Shown in pieces: positions 6,833 through 16,954 of a DNA stretch of 64,000 nt (position 1 is its first letter; each line of letters opens with the position of its first letter). Location of the stretch: assembly GCA_020629035.1 (NCBI GenBank), contig JAHDEC010000002.1:1-64000 (forward strand), in the 5' to 3' direction. A program made the position numbers and the translations under genes. The DNA comes from Saprospiraceae bacterium. GTDB taxonomy: Bacteria > Bacteroidota > Bacteroidia > Chitinophagales > Saprospiraceae. Below the pieces are notes generated by a model. The model did not search any database. It saw nothing but the letters and a program-made list of their open reading frames with translations, and was not told the DNA's origin.

Positions 6833-9217
6833 ATGATGTTAACAGAAGCAAAAAAACTACGATTTGTAGTATCATTAATCAGTCTTTTGGCTTCTTGCCT
6901 TGGAACCTTAGTTGCGCAAGAATACACACAAACCCTAAGAGGAAAGGTTCTCGATAAAGAAACACTAGCTTCCATTCCAGGTGTAATTATAGAACTAAAC
7001 AGTATAGATAATGACCAAGTAATTGCTGTGGGTTTGAGTGATGAAAATGGTGAGTATATTCTTCCAAATCTACCAGTAGGCCAATTAAGATTAACGGCAA
7101 GAATAGCGTTTTATACTCCATTGATCATCGAGGATATTCAATTATCTTCTGCTAAAGAGGTGGTTTTAGATATCGCATTAGAAGCTTCTAACATAACCCT
7201 AGAATCGGTAGAAATCTCTGCTAACCCCATGAGAGGACAGGCGATTAATCCCATGGCAGCCTTAAGTACATTTACAATCACAGCTGAGCAAACTAAACAA
7301 TTCGCAGGTAGTTGGGATGACCCTATGCGAGTAATTACTGCATTTCCAGGTGTAGTCCAGCAAGGTGGCGGATTTAATGATTTCACCGTAAGAGGTAATT
7401 CTGGGGCCAACATGCTCTATCGACTAGAAGGTGTACCTATTCATAATCCTAACCACTTTTCTATTCTAGGTAATTCAGGAGGTTTTGTCACACAATTTAG
7501 CACAGAACTTCTGAGCAACAGTGACTTCTTTTCGAGCGCTTTCCCAGCAGAATTTGGAAATGTGGTTAATGGAGTGTTTGATTTTAGGTTTAGACATGGA
7601 AATGATGAACATAGAGAGCACACATTTAAGGCGAGCATTTTTGGTTTAGACTTCGCAACTGAAGGTCCTTTTTCTTCTAAGATTAAAGCTTCCTATATCG
7701 TTAATTATAGATATTCTACTTTAGGTTTATTGGCCAATGTTATTGACGTTGGAGGAGTAAGGCCTGGTTATCAAGATCTTTCATTTAATCTAAATTTCCC
7801 ACTGAAGAATAACGGGGTCGTAAAAATCTTTGGTGTGGGTGGTAGTGGAAATCTTTTGTTAGAAGCAGAGCGAGATTCTACAATGTGGGATGAGGACTCA
7901 AGAAGGGTAGAGCGTAATTGGGGATCTAACTCAGGGAGCGTAGGAGCAGCCTATTATCAGCCATTGAAGAAGGAAGCTTATTTTCATGCTGCTGCATCGG
8001 TCTCTGATGGTGAATATTTTGACGATTCGAAATACATTGATAATGATTTAAGCGAATATGATACGCAAATATCAAATTTGAAGGAATTTAGAATAAATGT
8101 TGCTGCAGATTATAATCGTAAGTTTACTAGTCGACATTATAATAAGACTGGTTTAATTGTAAATCATGTAGATCATATCTACAATGGAGCATTGTTTAAT
8201 CGACAGATAGATGGCCTAGATACCTTAGCTTTTACTGAAGGAGCTAGCCAATATTTACAATTATTTAGTCAGTCGAAGTATTCACTAGGTAAAACCTTAG
8301 ATTTAACGGCGGGACTTCATTATTTGTACTTTGCTTTAAATGGTAAATCAAGCATCGATCCTAGGTTAGCCCTTATTTACAAACATGATTATAATTCTAG
8401 TATGTCAGTTTCCTATGGACACCATTCTAGAGTTGAAAGTATGCCCTTTTATTTTGTGGAAACTGAAGGTAATAGTAGTCAGTCGATATTGGCAAATCAA
8501 AACCTCAGTTTTTTCAAAGCACATCATTTAGTAGCTAATTATACAAGGATGCTCACAAAATCACTTAAATTTTCCATGGAGCTGTATTATCAATATATGT
8601 ATGACGTTCCTGCAGAAATTAATGGAAGCTATTCCGTACAAAATGCTTACCAGACGATTCCTGTTGTTGCACTCGCGAATACAGGAGAAGGTAGAAACTA
8701 TGGTTTTGAAACGATGCTTCAACAATTTACTAAAAATGATTTCTATTACATGATCTCTGCCTCTATCTTCGATGCGAGCTACAAAGCAGGAGATGATGTC
8801 TGGAGATCTGCACAATTTGACCAAAATTATTCTTACAATGTCTTAATTGGTAAGGAATTTAAACGTAAACCCAAAAAGAATAAACAACGAAGTCTGGGAT
8901 TAAATCTGCATTGGAGACATTCAGGAGGCACCTATTATAACGCGATCGATCTAGAAGCTTCAGAGTTGTATGGTTCTACTAGATATAATTTGACAAGCCC
9001 ATACTCGTTAAGAAATCCTTCATTATATAATTTGGATTTTAAAATTACAAGAAGAATTAGTAGACCCAAATATGCTTCAGAATTGAGTCTTAGCATCAAA
9101 AACCTATACAGTAGTCGCTCGGTAATTGATCGATCTTATGATCCAGAAACGAATGGCATTAAAGAGACAACAGATTATGGAGTTATTCCGAATATAGCCT
9201 ATAAAATTTCGTTTTAA
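6833..9217 (+). CDS. TonB-dependent receptor with carboxypeptidase-regulatory-like domain
   Basis: The 794-residue protein has a signal peptide ending near Leu-Val-Ala-Gln (about residue 29), a carboxypeptidase-regulatory-like beta-sandwich (about 34-118, from LRGKVLDKETLASIPGVII) and a plug (about 140-250) with FTVRGNSGANMLYRLEGVPI. A C-terminal 22-strand-type barrel follows and ends KISF. Such receptors import ligands across the outer membrane using TonB energy. No SusD partner is adjacent, so the substrate is unknown. It is divergent from the phosphate-porin operon and shares its control region, which makes a phosphorus-related substrate possible but unproven. Two adjacent ATG codons compete as start. 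Confidence 0.9.
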   Translation: MMLTEAKKLRFVVSLISLLASCLGTLVAQEYTQTLRGKVLDKETLASIPGVIIELNSIDNDQVIAVGLSDENGEYILPNLPVGQLRLTARIAFYTPLIIEDIQLSSAKEVVLDIALEASNITLESVEISANPMRGQAINPMAALSTFTITAEQTKQFAGSWDDPMRVITAFPGVVQQGGGFNDFTVRGNSGANMLYRLEGVPIHNPNHFSILGNSGGFVTQFSTELLSNSDFFSSAFPAEFGNVVNGVFDFRFRHGNDEHREHTFKASIFGLDFATEGPFSSKIKASYIVNYRYSTLGLLANVIDVGGVRPGYQDLSFNLNFPLKNNGVVKIFGVGGSGNLLLEAERDSTMWDEDSRRVERNWGSNSGSVGAAYYQPLKKEAYFHAAASVSDGEYFDDSKYIDNDLSEYDTQISNLKEFRINVAADYNRKFTSRHYNKTGLIVNHVDHIYNGALFNRQIDGLDTLAFTEGASQYLQLFSQSKYSLGKTLDLTAGLHYLYFALNGKSSIDPRLALIYKHDYNSSMSVSYGHHSRVESMPFYFVETEGNSSQSILANQNLSFFKAHHLVANYTRMLTKSLKFSMELYYQYMYDVPAEINGSYSVQNAYQTIPVVALANTGEGRNYGFETMLQQFTKNDFYYMISASIFDASYKAGDDVWRSAQFDQNYSYNVLIGKEFKRKPKKNKQRSLGLNLHWRHSGGTYYNAIDLEASELYGSTRYNLTSPYSLRNPSLYNLDFKITRRISRPKYASELSLSIKNLYSSRSVIDRSYDPETNGIKETTDYGVIPNIAYKISF

Positions 9218-9429
9218 TCTTGCATGGTGGACATGAATTATCTATTATGTAAAAACCTAGAAATTAGAAAGTAACCATCTAGTTTATAGCTATTTATAAA
9301 TTATTATATATCCAATATTAATTTAAAATGTTCCCAGTGTTAAGTCAAGGTTAACTATTCAGATCAAGTCTATAGATTACTTAACAAATAGATAAAACCA
9401 ATTAGTGGACTATGCCTATTAGTTGAACC

Positions 9430-9437
9430 TACATTTG
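9430..9437 (+). promoter_or_regulatory. -7 element (TACATTTG) of the beta-helix lipoprotein gene
   Basis: It matches TAnnTTTG exactly. The inferred transcription start is near 9443, leaving a leader of about 25 bases before the ATG at 9469. The rest of the 9218-9468 gap shows nothing else. Confidence 0.55.
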
Positions 9438-9468
9438 TATCATCAAATAAAAACAAAATAAATTGTAA

Positions 9469-10797
9469 ATGATGTTACAGAAGAGCCACTTATTATTTTC
9501 CATCTTAATTATTCTAGTAGTATTAGTCAGTTGCGGAGAACCGTGTGACGATATAGTTTGTGATCCCGGGTTTTCTTGTATAGAAGGTGATTGTGTCGAG
9601 GACGAAACAAACACAAATTTACCAGCGACTATCTCTTTGGACATGACCTTAAGCAATGATCAAATTCATACTATTTCAGGGAAAGTAGTTGTGGAGGAAG
9701 GAGCAACGTTAACCATTGAGGCTGGGACTATCATAAAAGGAGAACAAGGATCGGGTTCTTCGGCTTCTGCTTTAATTATAGCTAGAGGAGGAAAAATCAT
9801 GGCTAATGGTACAGAAGATCAACCCATCATATTTACATCAGCTTTAGATAATATAGCGCTAGGAGAATCTTCAGGAACTAACTTAGACGAAACAGATAAT
9901 CAAAAATGGGGTGGATTAATAATTTTAGGTAAAGCACCCATATCATCAATGGATGGAGATACTGAAGCACTTATAGAAGGTTTACCCGGAGATGAAGTAT
10001 TTGGTTTATATGGTGGTGATGACCCTTCAGATTGTTCGGGTTCTTTAAGCTATGTTTCAGTTAGACATGGTGGAGCTGAAATTGGGGAAGGCAACGAAAT
10101 CAATGGAATCACGTTTGGAGGTGTTGGTTCTGGAACGGTAGTCGACAACATAGAAGTTACCGCTAATCTTGATGATGGGATTGAGTTTTTTGGAGGAACA
10201 GTTAACGCAAGTAATTTACTCGTTACTTGGCAGGGAGATGATGCAATAGATATAGATCAAAACTATGCAGGAACCATAGATAACTTTTACATAGGACACG
10301 GCGGTGACGATACAGATGAAGCATTAGAAATCGATGGACCTGAGGGTAATACGTATACAGATGGTGCTTTTACCTTATTAAATGGAACTTGTGTTGCTTA
10401 TGACCAACTTAAAACAAGTGCTGGAGATTATAAATCAAGATCTATTGGATTGACAAGAGGTATTTGTTTTAAAGGTTACGCAAATGGACCAAGAGTTAGA
10501 GCTTCCTTTGATCCAGAAAATAGTTGTGAAGAGAAAGCTGATGCTTACACTAATATGGTAGATGGAATACTGAGCTTTGAAAACAACATGTTTGAGGATG
10601 TAACTAATATAATTGCCATCTACGCAGACAATGATCCTGGAGAAACAGAATGTTTTAATGCAGTTGCTGATGCTTACAGCACAACAGCAAATAATGCAAT
10701 GTCTGCGGGTGGAAATACGATCGGAGCTTGCTCAGGTGGTGCTAATACTTCAGGTTTCGGATGGACTTTATCATCTCAAAAAGGATGGATACAATAA
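9469..10797 (+). CDS. Beta-helix lipoprotein paired with a TonB receptor
   Basis: The 442-residue product has a lipoprotein signal (Leu-Val-Ser-Cys, Cys22) followed by a Cys-rich segment with six cysteines in about 25 residues (CDDIVCDPGFSCIEGDC), like EGF-type modules. The rest is a Gly-rich, Asp-rich repeat of beta strands (for example GTIIKGEQGSGSSASALIIA and GKIMANGTEDQPIIFTSA) that looks like a right-handed beta helix. No sorting domain is seen at the C-terminus. It lies 89 bases upstream of a TonB receptor, a pairing I recall from other Bacteroidota, so it probably binds or presents the same ligand at the cell surface. The ligand is unknown. Confidence 0.8.
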   Translation: MMLQKSHLLFSILIILVVLVSCGEPCDDIVCDPGFSCIEGDCVEDETNTNLPATISLDMTLSNDQIHTISGKVVVEEGATLTIEAGTIIKGEQGSGSSASALIIARGGKIMANGTEDQPIIFTSALDNIALGESSGTNLDETDNQKWGGLIILGKAPISSMDGDTEALIEGLPGDEVFGLYGGDDPSDCSGSLSYVSVRHGGAEIGEGNEINGITFGGVGSGTVVDNIEVTANLDDGIEFFGGTVNASNLLVTWQGDDAIDIDQNYAGTIDNFYIGHGGDDTDEALEIDGPEGNTYTDGAFTLLNGTCVAYDQLKTSAGDYKSRSIGLTRGICFKGYANGPRVRASFDPENSCEEKADAYTNMVDGILSFENNMFEDVTNIIAIYADNDPGETECFNAVADAYSTTANNAMSAGGNTIGACSGGANTSGFGWTLSSQKGWIQ

Positions 10798-10886
10798 AAC
10801 AAACAAATGGGTTTGAAAGGTCCTAATCTACCTTGTAAACCTATAAATAAAACTTACTTTTTACTTACAAATCTACAATCTACAAA

Positions 10887-13685
10887 ATGCAAAACTTAAC
10901 AAAAGTATTTTCAGTTCTGCTCATACTCTTAACAGGAGTCCAATTGATGGCGCAAACAGGTACTATAAGAGGTACAGTATACGATGAAGCAACTGGAGAG
11001 ACTATTTTATTCGCCAATGTGTTAATCACGGGAACTACTGATGGTAGCTCGACAGATCTTGATGGAACATATGCTCTAGAACTGGCTGCAGGAACTTACT
11101 CATTAACAGTTTCCTATCTTGGATATTCAAATTTAATTCAAGATAATATCCAAGTTAAACCAGGAGAAGTGACCTTATTAGATTTTAAATTACTTGAAGA
11201 ATCAGAGATGATTGACGAAGTAGTAATTAAAGCCAAGCAAGTCAGAAATACTGAGACATCGCTGATGACTATTCAGCGTAAATCAGCTAACCTGTTGGAT
11301 GGTGTATCCGCACAATCTTTTAGAAAAATAGGAGATAGCAATGCAGGAGAAGCACTAAAAAGAGTAACAGGTGTTTCTATAGAAGGAGGAAAACATGTTT
11401 ATGTTCGAGGTTTAGGTGACCGATACTCTAAAACCATTTTAAATGGAATGGATATGCCTGGATTAGATCCAGATAGAAACTCTGTAGAAATGGATATTTT
11501 TCCGACCAACATTATCGATAATATTTTAGTGTACAAATCATTCTCTCCTGATTTACCAGGTGATTTTTCAGGTGGTGTGGTTGATGTGGTAACTAAGGAT
11601 TTTCCAGAAGAAAAATTCACTAACGTGGGTTTTTCTTTAAACTACAACATGAGTCAACACTTCAAAGCCAATGCTTTATCTTATGAAGGTGGAAACATGG
11701 ATTGGTTAGGCATAGATGATGGAACAAGAGCGCTACCTATTAGCAGACAAGAAGCGATTCCAGACGAATCACTTGATTCACCTCAATTAACGGATATGAC
11801 TCAGTCATTTAATCCTACTATGAGTGCTCAAGAAACTGGCAATAACCTAAACAAAAGTTTATCTTTTAGTACAGGAAATCAAATAGAAACAGAAAAAGCA
11901 ACACTAGGATATATTTTTGCAGCTAATTGGAAAGAGAATTTTAATCATTTTGATAACATTGAAAATAATATATTTCTCATTCCAATTGAACCAGGAGAAA
12001 CAGATTTACTGTCTGAACAAATGACCTCTGGTACCGTATCGAGCAGAAATAATTTTTCTAGTGCAATGGCTGGTTTATCTGCTAAAAGGAAAAACCATAG
12101 ACTTAGCATGAAGTATTTAGTACTACAAAATGGTTTGAGCACTGCAGCTCTATTAACTCAGCGAAATTTGGAATCAAATCCTTCAACGATTATTAAAAAT
12201 AATCTAGAATACAACCAACGAACAGTTAATAGCATATTAGTCGATGGGAAGCACGTTTTTGGGAATACAGGAAATTTCGAAGTGGCTTGGAAATATGCAC
12301 CTACTTTTATTAATGTAAAAGATCCAGATATTAGAAGTACTGGATTTGAGCAGACCGAAATAGGTTTAGAATGGAGGCCTTCAGTTGGTGCATCTATTAA
12401 TAGAGTTTGGAGAGATTTAACTGAACAATCTCACAATGCAAAAGCAGATGTTACTTACAAGTTTAACCAGTGGTCAGGCTTAGAAAGTAAACTAAAAGCA
12501 GGAGGAGGAATGATTATGAAGCACAGAGATTTCTCAATCACGAATTTCTTCTTTTCGATTAAAAACCAATTCAATTTCGACATAAACGGTAATCCTGATC
12601 AATTATTCAGCGAAGAAAATATTTGGACGCCTGAATCAGGCAAAGGTGTCTATGTGACGCAAATTTCACCAAGTGGAAGTTTCGAACCGGCTAATGTTTA
12701 CGAATCTAATTTTAATATAATGTCAGCTTATGTATTAAATGAGTTGCCTATCACAAAGAACTTTAAAGCTATCTATGGACTAAGAGTCGAAAAAAGTGAC
12801 ATTAGATACACAGGACAAAACAACCAAGGAACAAGAAAGTATACGCGAGAAAAAGTATTAGACGATATTGATTTTTTACCCTCAGTAAACCTTGTGTATT
12901 CAGTAAATGACAAAATGAATGTAAGAGCTTCTGCTAATCGAACAGTAGCAAGACCTACATTTAAAGAAAAGTCAATTGCACAAATTCAAGATAGAATTTC
13001 AGGAAGAGCTTATTATGGTAATATTGATTTAGAATCCACCGACATTACAAACATGGATTTAAGGTGGGAGTATTTCTTTGCTCCAGGTCAACTGTTTTCA
13101 GTGAGTTCATTCTACAAGCATTTTGATAAGCCTATCGAATTGGTTCCATATGCTAGCTTTGAGCCAGCATCTATTACACCAAGAAACCAAGATCAAGGGC
13201 GTATGATTGGTACAGAGGTTGAGTTTAGAACAAAGCTTGGATTTGTATCACCTGTCTTGAAAAACCTAGGTGCAAATGCAAATTTCACCTACGTAAAATC
13301 ATCTGTTGATGTATTGGATGAAAATGGAAATGCGGCTGGGACTCGAGATGCTTTCTTAGGTTTATCTCCTTTTTCTGTTAATGCTGGTTTATCTTACAAT
13401 ATTCCTGAAACAGGTTTACAGACATCTATTGCCTACAATCTACAAGGGAAAAGATTGACTATTGCCGGCGCAGGTTCTATACCTGATGTATATGATAATC
13501 CGTTCCATTCATTAAAAGTTAAATTGATAAAGACGTTTGGACAAAATACACTGAGTATTATGGCTGATAACCTGCTAAACCAAGACAACATAAGATGGTA
13601 TGAGTGGGAAGGAGCAAGCCCAGAAGTTTTCCAACAATTTCACCCAGGTATGAATATAGGGTTCAGCTTCGGTAGAACCTTCTAG
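10887..13685 (+). CDS. TonB-dependent receptor (RGLGDRY type)
   Basis: The 932-residue protein has a signal peptide (about 1-22, ending Met-Ala-Gln), a carboxypeptidase-regulatory-like domain (about 25-110), and a plug (about 125-235) with the motif YVRGLGDRYSKTILNGMDMP. A long barrel follows and ends NIGFSFGRTF, with the terminal Phe expected by the BAM complex. The RGLGDRY plug marks a subclass usually found with beta-helix lipoproteins rather than SusD, which fits the gene just upstream. The pair is probably one operon, ended by the terminator at 13716-13747. Substrate unknown. Confidence 0.9.
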   Translation: MQNLTKVFSVLLILLTGVQLMAQTGTIRGTVYDEATGETILFANVLITGTTDGSSTDLDGTYALELAAGTYSLTVSYLGYSNLIQDNIQVKPGEVTLLDFKLLEESEMIDEVVIKAKQVRNTETSLMTIQRKSANLLDGVSAQSFRKIGDSNAGEALKRVTGVSIEGGKHVYVRGLGDRYSKTILNGMDMPGLDPDRNSVEMDIFPTNIIDNILVYKSFSPDLPGDFSGGVVDVVTKDFPEEKFTNVGFSLNYNMSQHFKANALSYEGGNMDWLGIDDGTRALPISRQEAIPDESLDSPQLTDMTQSFNPTMSAQETGNNLNKSLSFSTGNQIETEKATLGYIFAANWKENFNHFDNIENNIFLIPIEPGETDLLSEQMTSGTVSSRNNFSSAMAGLSAKRKNHRLSMKYLVLQNGLSTAALLTQRNLESNPSTIIKNNLEYNQRTVNSILVDGKHVFGNTGNFEVAWKYAPTFINVKDPDIRSTGFEQTEIGLEWRPSVGASINRVWRDLTEQSHNAKADVTYKFNQWSGLESKLKAGGGMIMKHRDFSITNFFFSIKNQFNFDINGNPDQLFSEENIWTPESGKGVYVTQISPSGSFEPANVYESNFNIMSAYVLNELPITKNFKAIYGLRVEKSDIRYTGQNNQGTRKYTREKVLDDIDFLPSVNLVYSVNDKMNVRASANRTVARPTFKEKSIAQIQDRISGRAYYGNIDLESTDITNMDLRWEYFFAPGQLFSVSSFYKHFDKPIELVPYASFEPASITPRNQDQGRMIGTEVEFRTKLGFVSPVLKNLGANANFTYVKSSVDVLDENGNAAGTRDAFLGLSPFSVNAGLSYNIPETGLQTSIAYNLQGKRLTIAGAGSIPDVYDNPFHSLKVKLIKTFGQNTLSIMADNLLNQDNIRWYEWEGASPEVFQQFHPGMNIGFSFGRTF

Positions 13686-13715
13686 AAAGATAAAGATTAG
13701 ATTTTGTAAGTAAAT

Positions 13716-13747
13716 CCCCATGGTAGTAGATTGCCATGGGGGTTTTT
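13716..13747 (+). terminator. Rho-independent terminator of the lipoprotein/TonB receptor operon
   Basis: The 8-bp perfect stem CCCCATGG (13716-13723) pairs with CCATGGGG (13734-13741) around a 10-nt loop and is followed by a T run. Confidence 0.85.
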
Positions 13748-13831
13748 ATTTGTGGTAACCGTGATTAAGTGCTTAATTTCTGATTAGAGGGTAGTTTATT
13801 AATGAGTTTAATTTAGTAGCCCAATGTTGTG

Positions 13832-14410
13832 TTAAGTTCTAAGGAAGATTAATTCACCATCTTCATCGTAGCTTATAATCACGCTAGGTTGGCCCATTTT
13901 TTTTGATTGATCTTCGAAGTTTAGCTCAGGAATTACATCGACTTCTTCTTTGATGCCTAGTGATATATCATCGAATGAACCAGGAAATGGCTCTCCTGTG
14001 AAATTTGCGCTTGTGGAGACGATCGGTCTACCAAATTTTTCGATAATATCAAGAATTACACCTTCTCGTACCCATCTAATACCTACGGTGCCTTCTGGCG
14101 CCACAAGGTGCTTAGGTAATGTATCTGCCGCTGGATAAATACAGCTTGTAGGCTTAGCGTAAAAGTTAAGTAAGGTTTGGACTCTTGGATGGATATCACC
14201 AATGCACGACTTAAGCATCTCTAGTGATGAAACTAGCAGAATAAATTTCTTATCAGGAGCTGATCGCTTTAATCTAATGACCTCTTTTACAGATTCACTA
14301 TTAAAGGCATCACAAGAGATTCCCCAGATGGTATCTGAAGGTAATAAAACAGTTTTTCCACGGCTCAACGAATTGACTAGGCGGTCAATTTCTGGTTCGG
14401 GTAAATACAT
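13832..14410 (-). CDS. tsaC: L-threonylcarbamoyladenylate synthase (Sua5/YciO/YrdC family)
   Basis: This 192-residue single-domain protein makes threonylcarbamoyl-AMP from threonine, bicarbonate and ATP, the first step of the t6A37 modification of ANN-decoding tRNAs. The family signatures are all visible: PSDTIWGISCDA (24-35), the KRSAPDKKF basic loop (48-56), GTVGIRW near 107-113 and STSANFTGEP near 132-141. Length fits the short YrdC/YciO form without the Sua5 C-terminal domain. The YciO paralogue cannot be excluded by eye. It is divergent from the PKD protein gene. Confidence 0.88.
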   Translation of the reverse strand: MYLPEPEIDRLVNSLSRGKTVLLPSDTIWGISCDAFNSESVKEVIRLKRSAPDKKFILLVSSLEMLKSCIGDIHPRVQTLLNFYAKPTSCIYPAADTLPKHLVAPEGTVGIRWVREGVILDIIEKFGRPIVSTSANFTGEPFPGSFDDISLGIKEEVDVIPELNFEDQSKKMGQPSVIISYDEDGELIFLRT

Positions 14411-14486
14411 ATAGTCTTTAATTTGGTCAGGTCATTCTTCACAAAATCAACACCAAAACGTACAAACTATATTCAAATAGTATATG

Positions 14487-14518
14487 AACTATCATTTATT
14501 TTTAAAAAAATGATGGTT
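14487..14518. repeat. AT-rich hairpin in a divergent intergenic region
   Basis: AACTATCATTT (14487-14497) pairs with AAATGATGGTT (14508-14518) with one wobble. It lies between two divergent starts, so it is not a terminator for either flanking gene. Its role is unknown. Confidence 0.3.
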
Positions 14519-14597
14519 TCTACAACGTTTGGCTTAATAAATGACTATAAATTAATAGAGATACTTTTAGGATAACATTTGCGTTTACTCATAAGAA

Positions 14598-16850
14598 TTG
14601 TTTGCATTGAAATATTTATTATCAATACCTTTTTTACTTAGCCTGATTTTGTTCAATGTCGGAGAACTTTCGGCAAGTCATGTGGTAGGTGGGATTCTGC
14701 GTTATGAGTGTCTAGGTCAAACAAATAATACAACTAGTTATCAAGTCTACTGTTCCATTTATCGCGATTTAACGACCGGTGGAGCTGATTGTGAAGAAAT
14801 AGCATCATTTGGTTTGTATAGACAACTGGCAAATGGAAATTGGGAGTTTGTAGATGTTTTTGAAAGTGCACTGCTTGGTGAACCTAGCGAGATTGAAGGT
14901 ATAGATTATCCTTGCTTAGAAGAGCCGGTGGACGAGGTTAGGGTTGAGTCTTGTGATTATTCGTTTATCATAAATGATCTGGAAATCATCAATCAGCCTT
15001 ACATGATGGCTTATCAAAAGTGTTGTAGAAATGATGATATTATAAATATTTTTGATCCTACCACAACAGGTATTGCCTTGACTAATGTGATTAGTCCATT
15101 AGCCCAAGAGCTCTGCAACACTAATCCTGATTTTAATGAACTCCCACCGATATTTATTTGTGGAGGAAATGAATTGTCACTTTTGCAGGATGCAACCGAT
15201 GCAGATGGTGATGAATTAAGGTATTCGTTTTGTAATATTTATCAGGCAGGTGGAGAGTCGACTGGAACACCTAGTAGCTGTAGCGGAATCACTCCAAATC
15301 CAGCTAACTGTTTACCTCCCTTTCAGGAGGTAGGTTTTACTAATCAGTATAGTGCAACAACTCCTTTAGCTGGAAATCCAGTAGTGAAGATAGACCCTAT
15401 CTCTGGTCAACTCACGGGAATTGCCAATAGATTGGGCAGGTTTTCAGTGGGAATATGTGTAGAAGAGTTTAGAAATGGAATGAAAATAGGAGAAATAGTG
15501 AGGGACTTTCAATTTAATTCTCAAGATTGTGAACCCACTGTTTTTGCTGACATTAATTTGCCCAAAATTGGTAATAGCCAATATTACATGAAGTCATGCG
15601 GCAATACTACCATAGAGTTAATTAATACCAGTGCTCCCACATCGAATATCGAAAGTTATTTATGGAGTTTTAATGTCGGTGGTGAGATGGTGAGTAAAGA
15701 CACTAAAGATTGGACGATCACGTTCCCAGACTTTGGCAGTTATCAAGGCTTGATGATTATTAATGAAGGCCTTTTGTGTGTAGATACTGCATTTATTAGC
15801 ATCGATGTTTTTCCACCTATAGAAGCAAACTTTAATATTGATTTTGATACTTGCACACTTGGACCATTAAATCTAATTGATCAAACGGAAGCATTTTTAA
15901 GTACGATTACTGACTGGTCTTGGGACGTAAATGGAGCAGTTTATGAATCACAATTCCCAACTATTCAAATTACAGAAGCTGGAGATTACCTGGTTCAATT
16001 GAGCGTATTAGATGATAATCTTTGTTCGGATACATCTTCCATTAATATGGCTTATTATCCACTTCCTGAAAGTTTATCCATTAATCCTTCTGCTTATAAA
16101 TCTTGTGCACCTAGCTTAATTTCGTTTGATCAGTTAAACAATATTGTCGACAATAATTATTCTATAATTTGGCATTTTGGAGATGGGGAATCTTCGACTG
16201 AGGTGAACCCTCAGCACAGCTATAAGGAGCCTGGGTTATACAACATAGAGCTGATTATTGAATCACCTACTGGTTGTGAATTGAGTGAGCAATTTATAGA
16301 TTTAATACTCATTGAACAAAGTCCTGATGCTGCATTTAGCTATACACCAGGAGAAATTAACAGTGTGAATAATTTAGTCAGCTTCACAAATGAATCTAGT
16401 GCAACGATTAGTTGGCAATGGACATTTGGAGATGATGGATTCTCAAGTTTAGAAAACCCTAGCCATGAGTTTAGTGACACTGGCTTTTTTGATGTCCAAC
16501 TGGTGAGTTTTCACGAAAATGCTTGCACCGATACTATGATACAGCGTCTAAATGTAAAACCACTTGATGTATTTTACTTCCCTAATGCGTTTAGCCCAAA
16601 TTACGATGGGAAAAATGAAACCTTTAAAGGGAAAGGAATAGTAGAAGGAATGAACAATTATCAGATTAATGTCTGGAATAGATGGGGAGAATTAGTATTT
16701 CATACTGACGACCCAACAGAGGGATGGGATGGCAGAAAAAACAACATTGGACACAGACTAAGTGATGGAATGTACGTCTACAGTTATACTTATTTTAATG
16801 CTAGAAATGAACAAAAAAAAGGGAAAGGAAAGGTTCTGCTACTAAATTAA
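14598..16850 (+). CDS. PKD-domain protein with type B type IX sorting domain (gliding-associated C-terminus)
   Basis: The 750-residue exported protein has an N-terminal Cys-rich domain that begins SHVVGGILRYECLG, then PKD-like beta-sandwiches (for example WHFGDGESSTEVNPQHSY and WTFGDDGFSSLENPSHEF), then a gliding-motility-associated C-terminal domain (YFPNAFSPNYDGKNETFKGK through VWNRWGELVFHT). That last domain is the type B signal for the type IX secretion system. An in-frame TAA at 14592 means the start must be TTG, at 14598 or better at 14607, where the product would begin Met-Lys-Tyr-Leu-Leu like its paralogue. The next gene is a tandem paralogue. It is probably surface-attached or secreted; ligand unknown. 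Confidence 0.85.
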   Translation: MFALKYLLSIPFLLSLILFNVGELSASHVVGGILRYECLGQTNNTTSYQVYCSIYRDLTTGGADCEEIASFGLYRQLANGNWEFVDVFESALLGEPSEIEGIDYPCLEEPVDEVRVESCDYSFIINDLEIINQPYMMAYQKCCRNDDIINIFDPTTTGIALTNVISPLAQELCNTNPDFNELPPIFICGGNELSLLQDATDADGDELRYSFCNIYQAGGESTGTPSSCSGITPNPANCLPPFQEVGFTNQYSATTPLAGNPVVKIDPISGQLTGIANRLGRFSVGICVEEFRNGMKIGEIVRDFQFNSQDCEPTVFADINLPKIGNSQYYMKSCGNTTIELINTSAPTSNIESYLWSFNVGGEMVSKDTKDWTITFPDFGSYQGLMIINEGLLCVDTAFISIDVFPPIEANFNIDFDTCTLGPLNLIDQTEAFLSTITDWSWDVNGAVYESQFPTIQITEAGDYLVQLSVLDDNLCSDTSSINMAYYPLPESLSINPSAYKSCAPSLISFDQLNNIVDNNYSIIWHFGDGESSTEVNPQHSYKEPGLYNIELIIESPTGCELSEQFIDLILIEQSPDAAFSYTPGEINSVNNLVSFTNESSATISWQWTFGDDGFSSLENPSHEFSDTGFFDVQLVSFHENACTDTMIQRLNVKPLDVFYFPNAFSPNYDGKNETFKGKGIVEGMNNYQINVWNRWGELVFHTDDPTEGWDGRKNNIGHRLSDGMYVYSYTYFNARNEQKKGKGKVLLLN

Positions 16851-16954
16851 GCAGCAGATTTTGTCTTCCATGCATTATTTTAATAAGCAAATGACGCCAA
16901 GGAACCTGCAATTGGTTTTTAAAGCGTAAATTTATAATTCATTCAGACACAACT

